13,874 nucleotides of DNA from Promethearchaeota archaeon. GTDB taxonomy: Archaea > Asgardarchaeota > Lokiarchaeia > Sigynarchaeales > SOKP01. The position numbers and the translations under genes were made by a program. Under the pieces are notes generated by a model that saw nothing but the letters and a program-made list of their open reading frames with translations, was not told where the DNA came from and did not search any database. Of the stretch, positions 6,265 through 13,433 are shown one piece after another. The stretch's first letter is position 1; the number at the start of each line of letters is the position of its first letter. The stretch is from the NCBI GenBank assembly GCA_016839845.1, contig JAEOTL010000205.1:1-13874 (forward strand), read 5' to 3'.

Positions 6265-6278
6265 TTAGTTATAACTAA
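6265..6278. promoter_or_regulatory. Perfect 14-bp palindrome, candidate metal-repressor operator
   Basis: TTAGTTATAACTAA is its own reverse complement. It abuts the TATA-like box of the iron permease on the upstream (BRE) side. The outer TTAG...CTAA resembles half-sites of DtxR/IdeR-type operators (TTAGG...CCTAA), a family also used by archaea for iron control. Binding by such a regulator is an inference. Confidence 0.45.
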
Positions 6279-6358
6279 TTAAAACTCAGATATTATTTAT
6301 TTTAAAAAATAAGAACATTGATGTAATTAGGAGCAAAGTTGTAAAGGCAATGAACCTG

Positions 6359-6364
6359 AAAAAA
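6359..6364 (-). terminator. Oligo-T terminator of the cofactor operon
   Basis: Twelve to seventeen nt after the stop of the last moeA, the minus strand carries TTTTTT, and a second T6 run follows at 6304-6309. Together they plausibly end the long tup-moa-moe transcript before the iron permease promoter. Confidence 0.5.
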
Positions 6365-6375
6365 TTAAGCTGTGA

Positions 6376-7623
6376 TTAACGAGGGAAAATTTTCACAATA
6401 ATGTTTTCTCCTTTTTTTAAACCTTCTTGATGTGGGGGGATCTCTACAATTCCATCTGAAGATGTCAATGAGCTTATTATTCCGGAACCTTTTAATTTGA
6501 CAGGAACCGCAATTATTTTATCTTTAGTTCTCTCAAGATGAACCCTTAAATAGTGAAGATATCCAAGACCAGAAACGGGAACATCCTTATCTATTACTGC
6601 CATTATCTCAATTCGTGGATCAAGAATTTGACACCCTAGCATTCTACGAAGAGCTAATCCTGCAATCTTTAAAAATGACACATAGGCAGCAACGGGAGTT
6701 CCGGGAAGACAAAATACTAATGTATCACCTAGGGAGCCAATCAAGACTGGTGCTCCAGGCCTATGAGCGACACCATGCACTAATGTTACTCCTGATTCGT
6801 TAATAATCTCTGGGAGATAGTCTTTACTTCCAACTGAAGTACCCCCAGTAAAGATTATGATTTGGGAATCATGCGTTGCCTCAACTAATCTCTTTTTTAT
6901 TGTTGATTTATGATCTTTAACTGTTTCACCTCGAACAACATTACCACCGTATTGTTTTACGAGGGTGGATATCATTGGAGTATTTGAGTTATAAATTTTT
7001 CCTGGTTGCAGGGAATCTCCCGGTTCAAGTAATTCGTCACCAGATGAGAAGATACTTATTCTTGGTTTGACACGTACTTTAACCTTGCTAAATCCTAAAG
7101 ATGTTAAAAGTGCGATATGTTCAGCTTTCAAATCTATACCTTTTTTTAGTACGATCGTTCCTTTTTTTATATCTTCTCCTCTTCTTGATACATTTTTTCC
7201 GGGGGGGATAGAGGAATAAAGTTGTATTATCTCATTTTGAATTTCAGTATCTTCAATTTTAATTACACAATCTGCTCCGTCAGGAATCGGTGCTCCAGTA
7301 GATATTCTAATACCTTCTCCCTTTTTAAGTATGAGTGTAGACGTCTCACCTATTTCAATCTTCCCAGAAAGTTTAATCTTTTTTGGATTTTTAGGGGAAG
7401 CACCAAATGAGTCTTCTGCCTTAAGTGCGTATCCATCCATGGCTGATCTGTCAAATGGGGGAAGATCAAATTCAGTTATAATATCAATTGCTAAAATTCG
7501 ATTAAAGGCATTTCCTATTTCAATTTCTTCAATTGGGTTTAAAACTACTAGTGAAAATGTTTTTTCTAAAGCATCTTCTAATGAAGTTAACTTCGAAAAC
7601 CCTATCTTTCTTAATTTTTCCAC
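6376..7623 (-). CDS. moeA: Molybdopterin molybdenum/tungsten transferase MoeA, divergent paralog
   Basis: A 415-residue MoeA/gephyrin-E family protein, which takes adenylated molybdopterin and inserts molybdate or tungstate with release of AMP. The MoeA order is complete: N-terminal domain with PPFDRSAMDGY (55-65), then the MoCF-binding domain with SSGDELLEPG (193-202), TGGTSVGSKDY (259-269) and LPGTPVAAYVSF (306-317), then the C-terminal beta domain (about 335-415). The loop that is normally KPGKP reads RPGAP (288-292), and the usual LPGNP/LPGYP is LPGTP. Both changes touch the substrate-phosphate region, so this copy may be specialised. It starts with GTG, supported by AAGGAG (7631-7636) at 7-nt spacing inside the end of moaB. 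It is last in the cofactor operon, 4 nt after moaB, and is followed by oligo-T. It shares the fold and the MDGY motif with the other moeA in this cluster. Confidence 0.93.
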   Translation of the reverse strand: MEKLRKIGFSKLTSLEDALEKTFSLVVLNPIEEIEIGNAFNRILAIDIITEFDLPPFDRSAMDGYALKAEDSFGASPKNPKKIKLSGKIEIGETSTLILKKGEGIRISTGAPIPDGADCVIKIEDTEIQNEIIQLYSSIPPGKNVSRRGEDIKKGTIVLKKGIDLKAEHIALLTSLGFSKVKVRVKPRISIFSSGDELLEPGDSLQPGKIYNSNTPMISTLVKQYGGNVVRGETVKDHKSTIKKRLVEATHDSQIIIFTGGTSVGSKDYLPEIINESGVTLVHGVAHRPGAPVLIGSLGDTLVFCLPGTPVAAYVSFLKIAGLALRRMLGCQILDPRIEIMAVIDKDVPVSGLGYLHYLRVHLERTKDKIIAVPVKLKGSGIISSLTSSDGIVEIPPHQEGLKKGENIIVKIFPR

Positions 7624-7627
7624 AATT

Positions 7628-8164
7628 TTACTCCTTCTTGTTTATCATATATACAATATGTCTTAATTCTGGAATTAACAATTCCCTAAAAGCGAGTTCA
7701 ACTGCTTTAGGAGAACCCGGAAGTAAAAATACTGCTTTATCCTTTATCTTCCCTCCTGTAGCTCTTGACAACATCGATGAAGCCCCAATCTCTTTATAAG
7801 ATAAAAACCGAAATAGCTCTCCAAAGCCTGAAATTTCCTTTTCCAAAAGTGGCTCAAGAGTTTCGTAAGTAATATCCTTAGGAGTTAAACCAGTACCTCC
7901 ACTAAAGATAACGGAATGAATCGATTTGTTAACTAAAAGTTTCTGTAAAATATCTAGAATTGAGTCTTTATTATCCGGAACTATCTCAGTTGTAACTAAA
8001 GAAATTATTTTTTTATCTGTGAGAAGTTCTGTAATTAAAGGAATTGTTTTATCAGTTAATGGGACCCCCTCTTGTAATTCATTAAACCGAGAGGTGCTTA
8101 CTACAACTAAAGCAACATTTACAATTTCAGGACCTTTTTTCTTATGTTCCTCATGTACTTTCAT
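7628..8164 (-). CDS. moaB: Molybdopterin adenylyltransferase, MoaB/MogA family
   Basis: A 178-residue protein of the MoaB/MogA family. In archaea MoaB is the enzyme that adenylates molybdopterin before metal insertion by MoeA. Family motifs are STSR (23-26), the SGGTGLTPKD nucleotide-site loop (88-97), ISGFGELFR (111-119), SMLSRATGG (130-138) and LPGSPKA (148-154). The N-terminal 12 residues are charged, as is common in MoaB. The start ATG overlaps the stop of the upstream moeA in an ATGA arrangement (8161-8164), pointing to coupled translation; AAAGGTG lies a little further upstream inside moeA. It is sandwiched between two moeA genes, consistent with direct hand-over of the adenylated intermediate. 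Confidence 0.93.
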   Translation of the reverse strand: MKVHEEHKKKGPEIVNVALVVVSTSRFNELQEGVPLTDKTIPLITELLTDKKIISLVTTEIVPDNKDSILDILQKLLVNKSIHSVIFSGGTGLTPKDITYETLEPLLEKEISGFGELFRFLSYKEIGASSMLSRATGGKIKDKAVFLLPGSPKAVELAFRELLIPELRHIVYMINKKE

Positions 8165-9390
8165 TGGAAAAAATACACCTTTCTTTTATCTCCTTTCTCA
8201 ATTATAGATTCTAACTCTTCAATCTCAATATACCCATCCCCATAAAACAGCGTACTCATTGCTTCTGAACCCGTCTTAATTGGGATAATTCTTTTACTAC
8301 CGTTTTCTTCTATGACTTTAACAGCCTTAAATTCATGCCTTCCGACGGTACTATATATCCTCTCCCCGACTTCAATTTCTTGCGAAAACCTCTCTCGTAA
8401 TGGATAACCTGAAATCTTTCTTAGAAAGTTATCAATAAATACATAAAAACAACTTAACGCAGAAGTAGGATAACCTGGAAGAATAAAAATTAGTTTGGTC
8501 TTCAACTTAACAAATATTATCGGTTTCCCGGGTTTGATTTTTACTCCATGTACTAGTATTTCTATATCACTATATTCTTCTAGAACTTTAGGACCCAAAT
8601 CACCCTCACCCTTGGATGTCCCTCCTGATAAAATTACAATATCAGACAGACTTAAAGCTTTATCAAGTATGTTTTTCAAATCTTGATAATCATCCTTGAC
8701 AATACCTAAGAAATTAACTGACACACCTGTATTCTCAATTGCTTTTTTCATTACTATTGAATTTACATCATAGATTTTACCTATATCTAAATTCCTTACT
8801 TCTTGGGTAACCAATTCATTTCCGGTGCTAATAAGAGATACCAAGGGTTTTTTATATACCCATACATCTTTTATTCCGCAAGAAACTAGAATTCCTAATG
8901 TTGCTAAGTCGATTAGAGTATCTTTCTTTACAATTATTTCATCCTTTTTTATATCGTGTCCAATCTCAATAATATGTGTTCCAGGAGTTATAGCTTTTGA
9001 GATTAAAACTTTATCATCTATTACTTCCGTAAATTCAACCATTACAACTCCATTGGCATTCTCTGGTACAGCAGCACCTGTCGCTACATAGGAACATTGG
9101 TTATCTTCTAACTTGTTTTGAGGAATATCCCCTGCTTGAATAATCTCTATTAGTCCCAATTCAATGAGATTATCTTCTTCAGCACCAAACGTGTTTTCAG
9201 CTATTACTGAATATCCATCCATTCTCGACTTTCTAAAATGGGGAACATTAATTTTACTTTTGATATCACGGGATAGCGTTCGATTAAAAGAACTCGCAAT
9301 ATTAATTAATTCTTCTTCTGCCCGTGGAATCTTTACTGTTTCAAGTATCGCTTTAAATTCCCCGACCGTAATTGTTCTTAAAAATTTCAT
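8161..9390 (-). CDS. moeA: Molybdopterin molybdenum/tungsten transferase MoeA, canonical-type paralog
   Basis: A 409-residue MoeA protein. Conserved parts are VPHFRKSRMDGY (49-60), STGNELV (188-194), SGGTSKGEGD (255-264), KPGKP (286-290, intact) and LPGYPTSA (304-311), followed by the C-terminal domain (about 335-409). It lacks the extra periplasmic-binding-like domain found on some archaeal and clostridial MoeA proteins. STGNEL replaces the common STGDEL. It should ligate metal into adenylated molybdopterin; archaea often carry two MoeA proteins, thought to differ in preference for tungsten or molybdenum. The ATG has no clear Shine-Dalgarno and is 29 nt after moaE. The stop overlaps the moaB start. 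Compared with the second moeA it is closer to the usual archaeal sequence. Confidence 0.93.
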   Translation of the reverse strand: MKFLRTITVGEFKAILETVKIPRAEEELINIASSFNRTLSRDIKSKINVPHFRKSRMDGYSVIAENTFGAEEDNLIELGLIEIIQAGDIPQNKLEDNQCSYVATGAAVPENANGVVMVEFTEVIDDKVLISKAITPGTHIIEIGHDIKKDEIIVKKDTLIDLATLGILVSCGIKDVWVYKKPLVSLISTGNELVTQEVRNLDIGKIYDVNSIVMKKAIENTGVSVNFLGIVKDDYQDLKNILDKALSLSDIVILSGGTSKGEGDLGPKVLEEYSDIEILVHGVKIKPGKPIIFVKLKTKLIFILPGYPTSALSCFYVFIDNFLRKISGYPLRERFSQEIEVGERIYSTVGRHEFKAVKVIEENGSKRIIPIKTGSEAMSTLFYGDGYIEIEELESIIEKGDKRKVYFFQ

Positions 9391-9419
9391 TTCTAGATCA
9401 AATCTTTACTCTATAATCT

Positions 9420-9851
9420 TTAATGAACCCACTCTGAAGATCCATCAACGTAATCTTCCTTTTTCCAAACAGCAATCTCCTTCTTATACATTTCAACAGC
9501 TTTTTCTATTGTTTCAAAACCCTCAATTCTATGTGCAGAAGCTACAACGACATAAACTAAGTCTTCAGAGATTTTAAATTCACCCTTTAAATGGATGATA
9601 ATTACATCTATGATACCTTCTTTTTGCTTCAATTCTTCGCAAATTCTGGTAATACTCTTATCAGCCAATTCATCATACGCATCAATCATCATCCCTGTTA
9701 CGGATTTTCCATCCTTTGAGCTACTCCTTACAATTCCAGTAAAAGTGTGGATCGATCCAGCTTTTTCGATGGTAGTGATCCTTTTTAGAGAATCTAATAT
9801 CTTTTCAAGATTAACCTCTCCTTTAGAATAAATCCCTGATTTTATGGTCAT
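9420..9851 (-). CDS. moaE: Molybdopterin synthase catalytic subunit MoaE
   Basis: A 143-residue MoaE. With thiocarboxylated MoaD it adds two sulfurs to cyclic pyranopterin to make molybdopterin. Conserved features are FTGIVR (37-42), the AHR segment (106-108) whose basic residues bind substrate, Lys123/Lys124 and WKKE (129-132) matching the catalytic lysine region, and the C-terminal GSSEWVH. Length is normal for the family. The ATG follows the moaD stop by only 6 nt, and the G-run that encodes MoaD's last glycines (GGGGGGA, 9861-9867) probably doubles as its ribosome site. This moaD-moaE adjacency is the usual arrangement for the two-subunit enzyme. Confidence 0.93.
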   Translation of the reverse strand: MTIKSGIYSKGEVNLEKILDSLKRITTIEKAGSIHTFTGIVRSSSKDGKSVTGMMIDAYDELADKSITRICEELKQKEGIIDVIIIHLKGEFKISEDLVYVVVASAHRIEGFETIEKAVEMYKKEIAVWKKEDYVDGSSEWVH

Positions 9852-9857
9852 TTGATT

Positions 9858-10136
9858 CTATCCCCCCGAAACAGGTGTTAAAAAAGCTATCGAATCTCCT
9901 TCCTTTAATTCTATTAACAGTGGATTTTTATCATGAATTGCTTTGTTATTTATAATAAGTGAAATATTATTATGGATATTTTGGATTTTCTCATCCCATA
10001 ATAAATTTTGAATATTATATTTAGATAATAAGATATTGATTAATTCTTTTAAGCTGTTGCTGACCAATTCAACATCTTCCTTTTCTTTACCAGTAATTTC
10101 CTTGAATTCAGCAAAGTATAAAACTTCTACATTCAT
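9858..10136 (-). CDS. moaD: Molybdopterin synthase sulfur carrier subunit MoaD
   Basis: A 92-residue ubiquitin-fold protein ending TPVSGG. The terminal Gly-Gly is adenylated and thiocarboxylated, then inserted into MoaE's active site. The opening MNVEVLYFAEFKEITG and the late DSIAFLTPVSGG (about 81-92) fit the MoaD/ThiS fold. It is slightly longer than typical MoaD (about 80), because of an Asn-rich segment around 50-65. The activating enzyme MoeB is not in this window, so it must be supplied elsewhere. The start is 25 nt after moaA; no strong Shine-Dalgarno is visible. Confidence 0.9.
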   Translation of the reverse strand: MNVEVLYFAEFKEITGKEKEDVELVSNSLKELINILLSKYNIQNLLWDEKIQNIHNNISLIINNKAIHDKNPLLIELKEGDSIAFLTPVSGG

Positions 10137-10161
10137 ATAGACTACAAAATTTCTTTAATTC

Positions 10162-11079
10162 TTAATAAAATGGCTCTCGTGAGTCAACAACTTGCTTTAC
10201 GATTTGTTCATATTTAGATAATGAATGATGATTACGGAGAGCCTCTTTAATATTCTTTCCCAGATCAGATCGATAAAGGCACCCAAAAAGATTTCCGTCA
10301 CATCCAACCCGTAATTTGGTACATCCCATACAAAAATCATGACTTGGCGTGATGGTTTCCACAGTTGCTGAATTTGGCAACATAACCACTTTTCGATTTT
10401 GCATTGATCCTCGAATTATAACTTTTTCTGCTCTTTTTTCCAGTTCTTCTATAATCGGTTTTAGATCTAAATGATGTTTCTTATAGAAATCTCCGTTACC
10501 CCCAATTGTGTCAGCTACCTTATGTAATTCAATTAATTGTAAAATAAAATTATTTTCGGCACAAAAATCAAGCATGTCTTCTAATTCATCGTCATTAATG
10601 TCTTTCATTAACACAAAATTTAGTTTGATTGGATCAAATCCCACTTCTTTTGCTTTTTGGAGACCCATTTTTACATGATCTAATGTGTCTGAACCATAAA
10701 TACTCTTATACCTATCACGTTTTAAGGAACCTAAGGATACATTTATTCGATTTAAACCCACATTATATAATTCTTCTGCCTTTTCAAGAAGTAGTAAACC
10801 ATTAGTAGTCATGGAAATATCTTTATAAAGGTGTAAATCAGAAACAGCTTTTATAATGTCTACAATTTCCTCGCGACATAATGGCTCACCTCCTGTGAAT
10901 TTAATCCGTGTAACATCTAGTATTTCTGCCAAAATTTTGCATAATTTTGTGATTTCTTCTACAGTAAGTTCATGAGTTTTACTATAGCCCTCACTATCGC
11001 AGTATAAACATGAATATTGACACTTAGAGGTAAGTGAAAACCGTATGTGCTTTATTTTTCTATTAAAATTATCCTTCAT
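10162..11079 (-). CDS. moaA: GTP 3',8-cyclase MoaA (archaeal type, radical SAM)
   Basis: A 305-residue radical SAM enzyme that rearranges GTP into 3',8-cyclo-GTP, the first committed step of the pathway. The N-terminal [4Fe-4S] motif CxxxCxxC is at Cys20, Cys24 and Cys27; FTGGEP (61-66) is the SAM-binding GGEP motif. The C-terminal GTP-side cluster ligands are Cys250, Cys253 and Cys267. An extra Cys260 lies between them, where many MoaA proteins have Thr or Ser. The C-terminus ends REPFY and lacks the Gly-Gly tail of many bacterial MoaA proteins, which fits an archaeal-type subfamily. It lies 12 nt after moaC, whose product acts next. The ATG lacks a strong Shine-Dalgarno. Confidence 0.93.
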   Translation of the reverse strand: MKDNFNRKIKHIRFSLTSKCQYSCLYCDSEGYSKTHELTVEEITKLCKILAEILDVTRIKFTGGEPLCREEIVDIIKAVSDLHLYKDISMTTNGLLLLEKAEELYNVGLNRINVSLGSLKRDRYKSIYGSDTLDHVKMGLQKAKEVGFDPIKLNFVLMKDINDDELEDMLDFCAENNFILQLIELHKVADTIGGNGDFYKKHHLDLKPIIEELEKRAEKVIIRGSMQNRKVVMLPNSATVETITPSHDFCMGCTKLRVGCDGNLFGCLYRSDLGKNIKEALRNHHSLSKYEQIVKQVVDSREPFY

Positions 11080-11091
11080 AGGTTGATTCTT

Positions 11092-11520
11092 TTATTTCTT
11101 TACTTTTTCTTCAACTTTGATGTCATAAATTAATGTTATTGGATATTGACCTTCTTTATCCTTTTCATACATCTTGACTACATCCCAGATGTTTAAAAGA
11201 GCAATACTTACTCCCGTCAGAGCCTCCATCTCAACACCTGTTTGAGCGATACTTTTAACCGTGCATGTGACTTTAATTAAGGTATCATTCTCAATTTTAA
11301 AATCAACCTCAGCATTTTTAATAGGTATTGGGTGGCAAAATGGTATCAAATCTGGGACTTTTTTAACTGCATTAATCGCAGCTATTTTGGCAATAGTAAA
11401 AACATCTCCTTTCTTGATCTGATTATTTTTTATTCGAGTTATCGTATCTTGATCAAGGTTAATCTTTCCTGATGCCGTTGCAGTTCTTATTGTAGTTTCT
11501 TTTTCGGAAATATCGATCAT
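11092..11520 (-). CDS. moaC: Cyclic pyranopterin monophosphate synthase MoaC
   Basis: A 142-residue MoaC, which converts the MoaA product to cyclic pyranopterin monophosphate, usually as a hexamer. Recognisable parts are MIDISEKETTIRTATASG at the N-terminus, KKGDV (36-40), IPFCHPIP (59-66), QTGVEMEALTGVS (93-105) and the catalytic Asp113/Lys116 in WDVVK (DMxK in most homologs). Length and motif order are standard. It is the first moa gene, 86 nt after tupC. That gap carries a palindrome and TATA-like sequence, so it may have its own promoter in addition to read-through from tup. It has no Shine-Dalgarno, consistent with a short or absent leader. Confidence 0.94.
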   Translation of the reverse strand: MIDISEKETTIRTATASGKINLDQDTITRIKNNQIKKGDVFTIAKIAAINAVKKVPDLIPFCHPIPIKNAEVDFKIENDTLIKVTCTVKSIAQTGVEMEALTGVSIALLNIWDVVKMYEKDKEGQYPITLIYDIKVEEKVKK

Positions 11521-11532
11521 TTCAGTTTAATG

Positions 11533-11546
11533 ACGTAATTTTACGT
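11533..11546. promoter_or_regulatory. 14-bp palindrome before moaC, candidate operator
   Basis: ACGTAA-TT-TTACGT forms perfect 6-bp arms 13-26 nt upstream of the moaC start. TATA-like sequences are nearby (minus strand GATAAAACG around 11544-11552 and TTATAAATAAATT around 11596-11608). It could bind a tungstate-, molybdate- or cofactor-responsive regulator. No identity can be assigned. Confidence 0.4.
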
Positions 11547-11606
11547 TTTATCTTTCTGTACATATCGACTTATTTCATAGTAAACTAAAATTTCTTAAAA
11601 ATTTAT

Positions 11607-12698
11607 TTATAATAGTTTTACATCTGTAGCTTTAAAATTGATAAACACATCAGATCCTATTTCTAGTCCCAAATTTTTCTTAGATAGTTGGGTTATTGTT
11701 GTTAGAAACTTTTCACTTTCACATGCAACTATAACATGACAGGTGTTACCAAGGTCTCGAATACTTTCAATTTTCCCTTTAAATAGGTTGCGAAGACTCG
11801 TACTCTTAGGAGGTTCTTTTACTATCCCTATACTTTCTGGACGGATACAGACTTTAACTTCACCCTCTAATTGGCTGGAAGCTATAATGGTTAATTCATT
11901 AATAGATATCTGGTTTAATCCTGAACCTTCATCAATTTTAGCAACCCCATAGAAAATATTTTCATATCCAACGAATAAAGCAGTATATTCATCTTTAGGA
12001 GTGATAAAAATCTCACTTGGAGTACCTATCTGTGTGATTTCTCCATTATTAAGAACTGCGATACGATCTGCATATTTTATAGCTTCGAGAGGATCATGAG
12101 TGCTCATGATGATTGTTTTTTCTGGATCCTGCTTTATTTCAATGATGAAATTATCCAGTAACTTAACATTCTTTTGGTCTAAATTAGCTGAGACTTCATC
12201 TAACAAATAGATTTCTGGATTGATGATAAAATTCATTGCTATCGCGACTCGTTGCATTTCACCACCAGATAATGCTCTAGCGTTTTTTTGTTCCATACCT
12301 TTAAGTCCAATATAATCAATTATTTCATTTACTCTTCCGTTATAATCCTCATATTTCATTCCCCGAATTTTTAATCCATACTTGATATTGTTAAAAACGG
12401 TAGTATTACGAACCACAGGTTTTTGTCGTACAAAGGAGAATTCTCTTCGGATCTTGGCACTCTCTCTGCTTGAAATGTTACTCAAATCCTTTCCTTTGAA
12501 AACTATGCTGCCATTTGTTGGTTTCTCAAGGAGACCTAAAATTCTTAATAAAGTTGTCTTACCACTTCCATTTGGGCCAATGATAACAAAACACTCTCCT
12601 TTATTAACTTGAAAACTAATATCGGAAAGTACACCTACAACTGACCTATCTGATTTGTAAAATTCTTTTTCCAGATTACTTATTTCAAGTAATACCAT
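11607..12698 (-). CDS. tupC: Tungstate (or molybdate) ABC transporter ATP-binding protein
   Basis: A 363-residue ABC ATPase. The nucleotide-binding domain (about 1-235) has Walker A GPNGSGKT (41-48), Q-loop Gln92, signature LSGGE (143-147), Walker B IYLLDE (163-168) and H-loop His201. A C-terminal TOBE-like domain (about 302-360) follows a linker; such domains in the ModC/WtpC group can bind oxyanion and inhibit transport. Many TupC proteins are shorter and lack this, so the gene mixes a TupB partner with a ModC/WtpC-like ATPase. It starts 1 nt after tupB, with AGGAGA (12704-12709) inside the tupB end giving 5-nt spacing, so translation is coupled. It powers uptake through the TupB channel. 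Tungstate is favoured from the TupA/TupB types; molybdate cannot be excluded. Confidence 0.9.
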   Translation of the reverse strand: MVLLEISNLEKEFYKSDRSVVGVLSDISFQVNKGECFVIIGPNGSGKTTLLRILGLLEKPTNGSIVFKGKDLSNISSRESAKIRREFSFVRQKPVVRNTTVFNNIKYGLKIRGMKYEDYNGRVNEIIDYIGLKGMEQKNARALSGGEMQRVAIAMNFIINPEIYLLDEVSANLDQKNVKLLDNFIIEIKQDPEKTIIMSTHDPLEAIKYADRIAVLNNGEITQIGTPSEIFITPKDEYTALFVGYENIFYGVAKIDEGSGLNQISINELTIIASSQLEGEVKVCIRPESIGIVKEPPKSTSLRNLFKGKIESIRDLGNTCHVIVACESEKFLTTITQLSKKNLGLEIGSDVFINFKATDVKLL

Positions 12699-12699
12699 T

Positions 12700-13398
12700 T
12701 CAATCTCCTGCTTTTGTTTGAATTCGCGTTAATCCATAGTTTACTATAAAAGCAACTAAAATTAAAATTACACCTAAAGCAATAGCCATACCGAATTGTC
12801 CTTGACGTGTCTGTAATACAATTGAAGTTGTGAATGTTCTCGTTTCCCATCGAATATTTCCCCCGACTATCATAACTGCCCCCACTTCTGAGATTGCTTG
12901 ACCAAATGCTACAAGATAACCTGCGATTATCGACATCCTAGAATGCTTTATTAATTCCCACCATAATTGACGTTGATTTGCCCCTAAAGAAAGAATCGTT
13001 TCTTTTAAGACAGGATCGACGCTTTCTATTGCTGCTTTCGATGTTCCAATAATAATAGGTACTGCTAAAAGAAATTGGGCAATTATCATTGCTGTAGTAG
13101 AGTAAAGTAATCCCAAGGAACCAAAAATCCCATTTCGAGAGAGTAATAAGTATACAATCAAGCCCATAACAACAGGAGGAAAACCCATGAATGTATTTAT
13201 TAAATTGGTTAACTCTTTTTTCCCTCTGAATTTCCTCAAACCAATATAAGAACCAATTGGCAAAGCGACTAATGCTGCTAGAAATGTTGAAGTTAGAGAA
13301 ACACGAAATGAAACTGCTATAACACCCCATACTTCAGCATCAAAAGTGAATATTAACCGAAAAGCCTCTAATATTCCCTCAAAAATTTCATTTGCCAT
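12700..13398 (-). CDS. tupB: Tungstate ABC transporter permease TupB
   Basis: A 232-residue membrane protein with about five or six helices (near 23-52, 68-87, 95-118, 156-178 and 203-224). The cytoplasmic EAA-type coupling loop includes SLGANQRQLWWELIKHS (about 137-153). The segment from RWETRTFTTSIVLQTR (183-198) and the preceding GAVMIVGGN (173-181) are characteristic of TupB tungstate permeases. It forms the translocation channel with TupC and receives oxyanion from TupA. The gene is 35 nt after tupA and ends 1 nt before tupC. There is no Shine-Dalgarno at the ATG. Family match is strong; the exact substrate is inferred. Confidence 0.92.
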   Translation of the reverse strand: MANEIFEGILEAFRLIFTFDAEVWGVIAVSFRVSLTSTFLAALVALPIGSYIGLRKFRGKKELTNLINTFMGFPPVVMGLIVYLLLSRNGIFGSLGLLYSTTAMIIAQFLLAVPIIIGTSKAAIESVDPVLKETILSLGANQRQLWWELIKHSRMSIIAGYLVAFGQAISEVGAVMIVGGNIRWETRTFTTSIVLQTRQGQFGMAIALGVILILVAFIVNYGLTRIQTKAGD

Positions 13399-13433
13399 AA
13401 TATAATTGTATATTGAAAAAGAAAAAAAAATTA

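Noticed and set aside
9164..9577. 137-codon plus-strand ORF across the moeA/moaE junction
   Set aside because: It is antisense to two well-recognised genes and has low-complexity composition.
12938..13330. 130-codon minus-strand ORF inside tupB
   Set aside because: It is an alternate frame of tupB, rich in Ser, Trp, Cys and Tyr, whereas the tupB frame matches a known permease throughout.
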